NCBI GenBank assembly: GCA_023212725.1
Contig: JALBYF010000008.1
Span: 1 to 64,000 of the forward strand
Reading direction: 5' to 3'
Origin: Tranzscheliella williamsii
Taxonomy: Eukaryota > Basidiomycota > Ustilaginomycetes > Ustilaginales > Ustilaginaceae
DNA: 64,000 bases
Part shown: positions 58,899 through 64,000 of the stretch, one piece after another
How the letters are laid out: each line of letters opens with the position of its first letter
How positions within the stretch are numbered: the stretch's first letter is position 1
Notes under the pieces: model-generated
Databases searched by the model: none
Told to the model about the DNA's origin: nothing
What the model saw: the letters and a program-made list of their open reading frames with translations, nothing else
Translations under genes and position numbers: made by a program

Positions 58899-60789
58899 GC
58901 TGTTTGACGCGCTTGAGCGTTGTAGATGTGCCGCGCAAGTGAAGTGAAGGAAAGTTGGCGAGAGGTCTGAGATATAGAGACGGGTGCTCTTTGGTCCGCC
59001 GTGAACAAGTCTTCGCCGGAACTAGGTATGGAAGTTCGGACCTCGGAGCTCAGAGCTCCGTCCGTGCGCCATCATCGCTGAGGAGGAAGGACATGTTAGA
59101 GTCCGCATTTCACATTCCCCAACATGAACCACAACTGAGCCGTTGAAAATGCCGTCGCTTGCAGGCAGGAGGTCGATCAACTTTGCCACGTTTTTATCTA
59201 CGGTGCACCTTCCCCGCCATCCTTCACGCGGTTCCTTTCTACACCGTGTCTGTGACTGTTAGGTTGAGACGCGCCCCGTCAGCGTGTTAGATCTACGTCT
59301 GGCTTTGAAGCACGGATGTCCAGCCTTGCCTGCGCCAATGCCCACTCAAGCGTACATTTTCCTCACAAGACCTACCATTTGCCGTGGCGGCGGTAGAAAC
59401 ACCGGACAAACAAAGACTTCGCTGACACAGGCTACTACTATACAACGTTGTGGACATACCAGAGAGAAGGAACGTAAACCCACGGATAGGGTGTTTTGCA
59501 TGTTGCTGCGGTCGGGGATGAAAAGGCGTGCAGAAGGCGCAGATACCACGGCAATGGTAGCTCCGAGCGAGTGCAAGCCGGTGGCTGGCGAGGGCGTTCA
59601 ACAGCGAAGCACCAGCAGGATCATTCTCCGAGCTGTGGGCTGTCCAGCGCAGGACCGATTAGCAGTTTTAAGGCGATGAAGCAGTAAGAGACGTCGTCGT
59701 TCGTTTCTAAGTCACATTTCCCACATGCATGCACAAGTCTCAGCAAGCGGGAGTACGTGTACGGAGACTGAAAAGATTGGCTTCAATCTGGCACATTTGA
59801 AAAGTGCCCAAAGATAAGTGGGGCTACACCGGCAAATAGGCCCTTGGAGATGATTTCCCGCCAGAATGGATTTCCCGCCAGAATGGCCTCCTGTCCCCAA
59901 CATAGTGCTGACCAAAGGGTCCGGCTAAGCGAGGACTAGATCCAGACTACAATCGCATGGCGTGCAGGTTGTGCTGAGGGTGGTTTCAGCAAAGCGAGTT
60001 GCCGGTGCTGCACTTGAGTTCTGCCTTCGATTTTTGATTGGGCTGGTTTTGTCCGTTTTGTATGCAAATGCAATTTCCAATGCGCGTCAGATTCACAATT
60101 GCACGCTGTCCGGCTGAGACGGGGATAGTCGCGCATCTCTGCGAGTCGGAGCCGGCTCGGTTCCTAGTTGCGCATTTGGCATGTCTTCGCTTTTATGCTG
60201 TTCGCTCTGGATTGGTGCTCCGCCTCAAATCCCGCTTGCGAACCCTATGTCATCAGGCAGCATTACAAATCGTCTCTGGTATAGAGTACTACAGTGGCCT
60301 CCTTGGTCAGTTACTATTTTGATTCTCGTTTCTACTCCTTTCTCTTTTCTGCATTGACTATCCTTTATGAGATTTCGGAAAAACGTAGCCTGCACCATGA
60401 CAGTCATCGTGTCTTTTAGCCCAGTGCCACTTAAGTCTCGCTCTCATTCTCAAGCCTCGCATTTGAACCTCTTTGACTATGAACCTCCTTGATTGCCACT
60501 TTGAGGCGACGACACCCAAGCCTCCGCCTGATGCCCCAACCAATGCCGTTCTTGTCCATTGAACCCGAATGCTGCGTCGTACTCCTCCTCTCGTAGTTGC
60601 TCTCCCATCATCATTCATCCTTATTTCTTCGCCCTCGAGTCGGCTATCATGTTGATATTCTGACTCAACCGCGTGTCGACCTCGACCAGCCTGCCAACAT
60701 CCCGCCTTTCGACAATCATCCTCCAACGTTACGCTTGTAGCTTTCCAATGGACCGGTAGCGAGTATCGCCACAGCGCAACCTCAACAAG
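58899..60789. other. Intergenic, 1.9 kb
   Basis: No gene is supported; small frames at 59284-59679 and elsewhere lack homology or context. A perfect 17-bp tandem pair with TTTCCCGC lies at 59852-59885. The region near 60600-60780 is C/T-rich before the next gene. Confidence 0.45.
59852..59885. repeat. Perfect 17-bp tandem pair with TTTCCCGC
   Basis: GATTTCCCGCCAGAATG occurs twice in direct succession (59852-59868 and 59869-59885). Each copy has TTTCCCGC, which matches the E2F-type consensus TTTSSCGC. Its use in this fungus is unknown. Confidence 0.75.
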
Positions 60790-61758
60790 ATGGCTTTTTC
60801 AGATCCGAGCGACACCGCCTCAGGGCTTCCCAATACCAACTACTTCAGTCTGCGTCCAAAACTCACCGTCGACCCTGTTTGCCGAGAGCTACAGTCTGCA
60901 TTGTCCTCGTTCAGTTTTTCTGGTAGCCCATGTAGCCATCCGAGCACTACCACCACCTCTGCGTTCCCAGCCGGCGCTACTGCCGCTGACGATGATAACA
61001 ACCAAGGGCTAAGCCGTCGCCCCAGTGTCCAGCGAGCAGCCAGTGCGCCCGAGGCATCGACATCCATGTCAGTTTTGTTGCTCGAATCCACACCATCTCG
61101 GCCTTTGCTCGCTAGGGCCTGCTCTACGTCCCTCAGCGCCGGCGTGCTCGAACGTCGACATCAGAAAGCCGCAGCGCAGCGCAAAAAGCATTTACCTGTC
61201 ACCCTTGTGCTCGATCTTGCCGACCTCCCTTTGAAGATGGGCGCTGGTAACATTAACCTTCTCCGTGCCGCTCGCAAAGCCATCACCGAGCCCAAGGGTT
61301 TTGATTGGGAGAAAGTGCCAAGCTCAACGTCTTCATCCTTACCTACCACCGCGCTAGTTGACTATCGCGCACGCATCACAGAACCACCGAGCCCACCACC
61401 GGTATGCCTACCGGAGATGACACCCATAACCTTACCCGTGTCGAAGTGCGCGGTCACCGAGCGACCTTCGATGTTGAAAACCAGTTTTGGACAGGCTAGC
61501 AACAAGGTCCGTCATCACCATGAGCATGAGGACGAGTGGGACTGGGCCTTGGCCGGCAACGCGCGTGCAACACACGAGGCGCAGCGTTTCAGCCGCTATA
61601 AGGAGACTCGCGCGCCTGTTCACGATATCTGGCAACAGCTCCCCGACTGGGTTTGTCGTCGATCCTCCGTTGGCGGTCGCGACGCCGACACGTCACTGCA
61701 CGGAGCTTCGCTCCACCAGTCGCTCTCGTCTTGCCGCGTCGACACGGAGCAGACTTAG
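60790..61758 (+). CDS. Unrecognised 322-residue protein
   Basis: A frame from ATG (MAFSDPSDTASG) to 61758. I recognise no domain. The amino half is Ser/Thr/Ala-rich. A middle segment may be ordered: HLPVTLVLDLADLPLKMGAG (about 137-156), followed by INLLRAARKAI and FDWEKV. An acidic/aromatic stretch, HEHEDEWDWALAGNA (about 248-262), and RFSRYKETRAPVHDIWQQLP follow. The long C/T-rich leader and codon pattern support a real gene, but the downstream boundary may continue in a spliced form. Confidence 0.5.
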   Translation: MAFSDPSDTASGLPNTNYFSLRPKLTVDPVCRELQSALSSFSFSGSPCSHPSTTTTSAFPAGATAADDDNNQGLSRRPSVQRAASAPEASTSMSVLLLESTPSRPLLARACSTSLSAGVLERRHQKAAAQRKKHLPVTLVLDLADLPLKMGAGNINLLRAARKAITEPKGFDWEKVPSSTSSSLPTTALVDYRARITEPPSPPPVCLPEMTPITLPVSKCAVTERPSMLKTSFGQASNKVRHHHEHEDEWDWALAGNARATHEAQRFSRYKETRAPVHDIWQQLPDWVCRRSSVGGRDADTSLHGASLHQSLSSCRVDTEQT

Positions 61759-62813
61759 CACCCGTCAAGTGTGGGCCCGGTCGGGATGCACAGAGCCTGT
61801 ACAGCCGCCGTTCAGACCGGTCTCGGGTCTTCTCAGCCAGACTCAACAACCACGTGAATTTGCTCGTTTAGCGTCATCGAAGGGTGAACCCCACCACGGT
61901 TGCTCAGCAAGCTCGCTGCTGCAAACAGATCACCTAGCCACTTGGTAGCTCGAGGGCTCTCAGTGTAAAAAAGAACAGGTTTCGCTGATAGTCGTCGATC
62001 TCTTTAGTGTTGCTACACTGGCTCATCCCGGCGAGGCAGCCTGGCGTCGTTTGTCAAAGTATCGCTCTACGCTTCTTCGTCTTCACAGTCAGCCCAATTT
62101 CGGGCTATGCTTGTTGTACCATATACCCAGCCCGCCCCTACCTACCTTCCAGTTAATCTCTCAGCTCCCGTCAGCTCCTGCCGCATTCTCACGTCTTTCA
62201 TGTACTCTATCGCCTCTGGCGTTACCAACTGGCTCCCGCAATCGCCATGTTGATTCGTCCATACCTTCATCTCTATTGGGGATATCATGCAGACGGCGCG
62301 CTCATGATAGGTACTGTCGCTGGGCCTTTCGATGCTCAGCATGAGGCTGAAAGGAGTGTAAGATTGAGGGCGGCTGCGATGGGGTGTTCGGATCCGACCC
62401 ATATTAAAAGTCGGATTGTTACGGTTGGCTACTAGCTGGCTCGTGATCGCTACAACCATCGAAGTGACGGCACGAACTAATTCAAAAACCACCTCTCAGC
62501 TGGAGCGAGAGTATTTTATAAGTTCACGATTCGGTGTAGCCAATTTTGGATAGCGCGCAGATGAGAATACAACAGGATGATATACCAAGCAGTTACAGCG
62601 GCCCAAATTCACCACTACAGAGCACTTACGTAGTTGATGGCTCACTACTTTCTTCTCGAACTGGAATGCATGCTATCAGCTAGCACCTACCAAGCCCTGA
62701 CCATCCATCTGCTCTTATCCCTTGTCTTTGCCTTGCTCCACCCTACTAGATCCTGTATCCCTCACCGTGTCTTTTGCTAGCAACGGGCCAACGTGGGCGT
62801 TTCGGTATCAACC
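61759..62813. other. Intergenic, 1.05 kb
   Basis: It holds the promoter of MIC60. A 62-codon ATG frame at 62247-62435 has no recognisable features. No RNA gene or repeat is supported. Confidence 0.45.
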
Positions 62814-64000
62814 ATGATGAACCGAGCCGCTGCTCTTCGTAGTGTCGCCGTGCCGGGCCGTGCTGTTGCTGTCGCCAACGCTCGTGTTGGTGCTCGCGGC
62901 TACGCTACTGAGATTGTCACTCCTCGGCGGTCCGGCACCGCACGATTCTTCTTCTACTCTGCACTGGGGACCACACTCTTCTACGGCATCTCCACCGTCG
63001 CGGCGCTCAACAATGACCGGTATCAGGACTTCTTTGTAGAGAGCATACCGGGTGGAGAGAAGATCATCGACTACCTCGATACCCATGATGTAGGCCAGGA
63101 GCTCAAGAGCATCAACCTTGGTGGGTATGGCGACAAGGCCCTCGACGTTACCTCCTCTGCTTATGGCAGTGTGAGCGGGGCCGTGGGACGAGTGCTGAGT
63201 GGCGACGCTGATGCGAGCGAAAGCACTGGCGATGAGCGCGATGCTCGGCTCAGAGTTGCTCAGACTCGCGACAAGGCCAGATCAGCAGCTAGCAAGACCG
63301 AGAAAGAAGTTGGATCTACCTTGCAGAGTGTTCAGGACAAGACGTCCGAGCTCATTGCAAAAGCCAAGTCCACAGCTGAGAAGGCGGAGGCCAGTCTCCG
63401 GGGTGAAGCGGCTGGAGCAAATGCCGAGGGCAAAAATGTCTTGCAGCGTGCCGTCGACAGCGTTCAAGTGATGACCGACATTGGTGCTAACAACAAGGCT
63501 GCACCCAGCAAGAGCGCAACGCCTGGTGTGGGCCCCAAGGAGGAACCCGAGGCTACCTACACGGGCGAGCTCCCGCTCAACCACGAACCTCCGGCAGGAT
63601 ATGCCGCTCCACGCACCGACCGAGGCCTCAAGGCACCAGAACAGACCAATGCGCGCTTGCGCCCTGATCCGGAGGCGCCCAAACTGCCACTGCTGGCGCC
63701 ATCCATCAAGTCGCTCTCGGGCTCGGAACCTATGATTGCCCAACTGGCCGGTACTATTGACGAGCTGACCACATTCCTCAAGCAGACGCCTTCGTCCGGA
63801 GCCAATGCAAAGGGGGTACTGGAGAGCGCGCAGGCGGATCTGGAGAAGCTCAGCCATCGTTTGGAGACCATTAAGCGCGAAGAGGCCAAGCGCGTCGAAA
63901 CGAGCCTGGCAGCACAGGCGCAGCGCTACGAGGCGGAGATCTCAAAGCAGTCAGAGGAGGCGGCCAACAAGATGACGACGCGCGAGAGCGACTGGCAGAA
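62814..64000 (+). CDS. MIC60: MICOS subunit Mic60/mitofilin (3' end outside window)
   Basis: Mic60 shapes crista junctions in the mitochondrial inner membrane. The frame starts with two Met codons at 62814 and runs open to the edge (395 residues seen). The amino end is a basic presequence (NRAAALRSVAVPGRAVAVAN...RGYAT). A transmembrane segment is at about 52-68 (FFFYSALGTTLFYGISTVAA), followed by NNDRYQDFFVESIPGGEKII, a strong Mic60 hallmark. Ala/Lys/Glu-rich coiled-coil sequence follows (for example ADLEKLSHRLETIKREEAKR at about 340-360). The carboxyl mitofilin domain lies past base 64000. The frame has no stop in the window. Confidence 0.88.
   Translation, partial: MMNRAAALRSVAVPGRAVAVANARVGARGYATEIVTPRRSGTARFFFYSALGTTLFYGISTVAALNNDRYQDFFVESIPGGEKIIDYLDTHDVGQELKSINLGGYGDKALDVTSSAYGSVSGAVGRVLSGDADASESTGDERDARLRVAQTRDKARSAASKTEKEVGSTLQSVQDKTSELIAKAKSTAEKAEASLRGEAAGANAEGKNVLQRAVDSVQVMTDIGANNKAAPSKSATPGVGPKEEPEATYTGELPLNHEPPAGYAAPRTDRGLKAPEQTNARLRPDPEAPKLPLLAPSIKSLSGSEPMIAQLAGTIDELTTFLKQTPSSGANAKGVLESAQADLEKLSHRLETIKREEAKRVETSLAAQAQRYEAEISKQSEEAANKMTTRESDWQ

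Noticed and set aside
62247..62435. 62-codon ATG frame before MIC60
   Set aside because: No motif, neighbour or length support; expected by chance in 1 kb of intergenic sequence.
1..64000. CRISPR array or bacterial-type defence system
   Set aside because: No regularly spaced repeats with unique spacers; the genes are eukaryotic with spliceosomal introns.

Overview
The window reads as nuclear DNA of a basidiomycete fungus, probably a smut-type fungus of the Ustilaginomycotina. This placement is an inference from three things: long, mostly intronless, GC-rich genes with short GT-AG introns; a core set of conserved eukaryotic genes; and a tRNA-His with an intron after position 37. I could not run a search, so the exact taxon is open.

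Region 1-6.9 kb is a transposon graveyard. It starts with a truncated retrotransposon gag-like frame that runs off the left edge and ends in a 277-bp tandem duplication. A broken minus-strand gene (about 1.75-5.76 kb, possibly to 6.02 kb) follows. It has a P-loop and a PD-(D/E)XK-like D...QxK motif, like the Crinkler-type NTPase-nuclease proteins of fungi. It is interrupted by a 367-bp solo LTR (TSD AGGTG), a 119-bp TG..CA element (TSD TTATC), frameshifts and a stop. A second 120-bp copy of the small element (TSD CTCTG) lies in an 18-bp minisatellite, and a 121-bp CACTA-type foldback sits 176 bp upstream of ARL2.

Region 7-26 kb is a compact housekeeping block: ARL2 (+), PIG-U/GAB1 (-, six exons), an Mss116-type mitochondrial DEAD-box helicase (+), tRNA-His (+), APC/C subunit CDC23 (+, two exons), an RNase H-fold protein with no recognisable catalytic acids (+), an MCP1-like membrane protein (-), a ubiquitin-conjugating E2 (-, five exons), a spartin/senescence-domain protein (+), and NADH-cytochrome b5 reductase (-, with a terminal 18-nt exon).

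Region 26-44 kb holds an F-BAR/RhoGAP protein (+), a 2392-residue Ser-rich protein of unknown function with one coiled coil (+), a 78-residue CENP-W-like histone-fold candidate (-), COP9 signalosome subunit CSN6 (+, six exons) and an unrecognised disordered 577-residue protein (+). Region 44-64 kb holds a phenol 2-monooxygenase-type flavoprotein (-), the nucleoporin Nup120/Nup160 (-), a secreted, probably GPI-anchored chitin deacetylase (-), an alpha/beta hydrolase (+), a carboxypeptidase S-type M20 metallopeptidase (-), an unrecognised 322-residue protein (+), and MIC60/mitofilin (+), cut by the right edge.

Neighbouring genes do not form one pathway. Recurrent themes are membranes and mitochondria (PIG-U, Mss116, MCP1, CBR1, MIC60) and cell division or nuclear machinery (CDC23, CENP-W candidate, Nup160). 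The most noteworthy items are the nested, TSD-flanked elements at the left edge, the apparent RNase H pseudoenzyme, the foldback carrying ACGCGT boxes next to ARL2, and the small CENP-W candidate.
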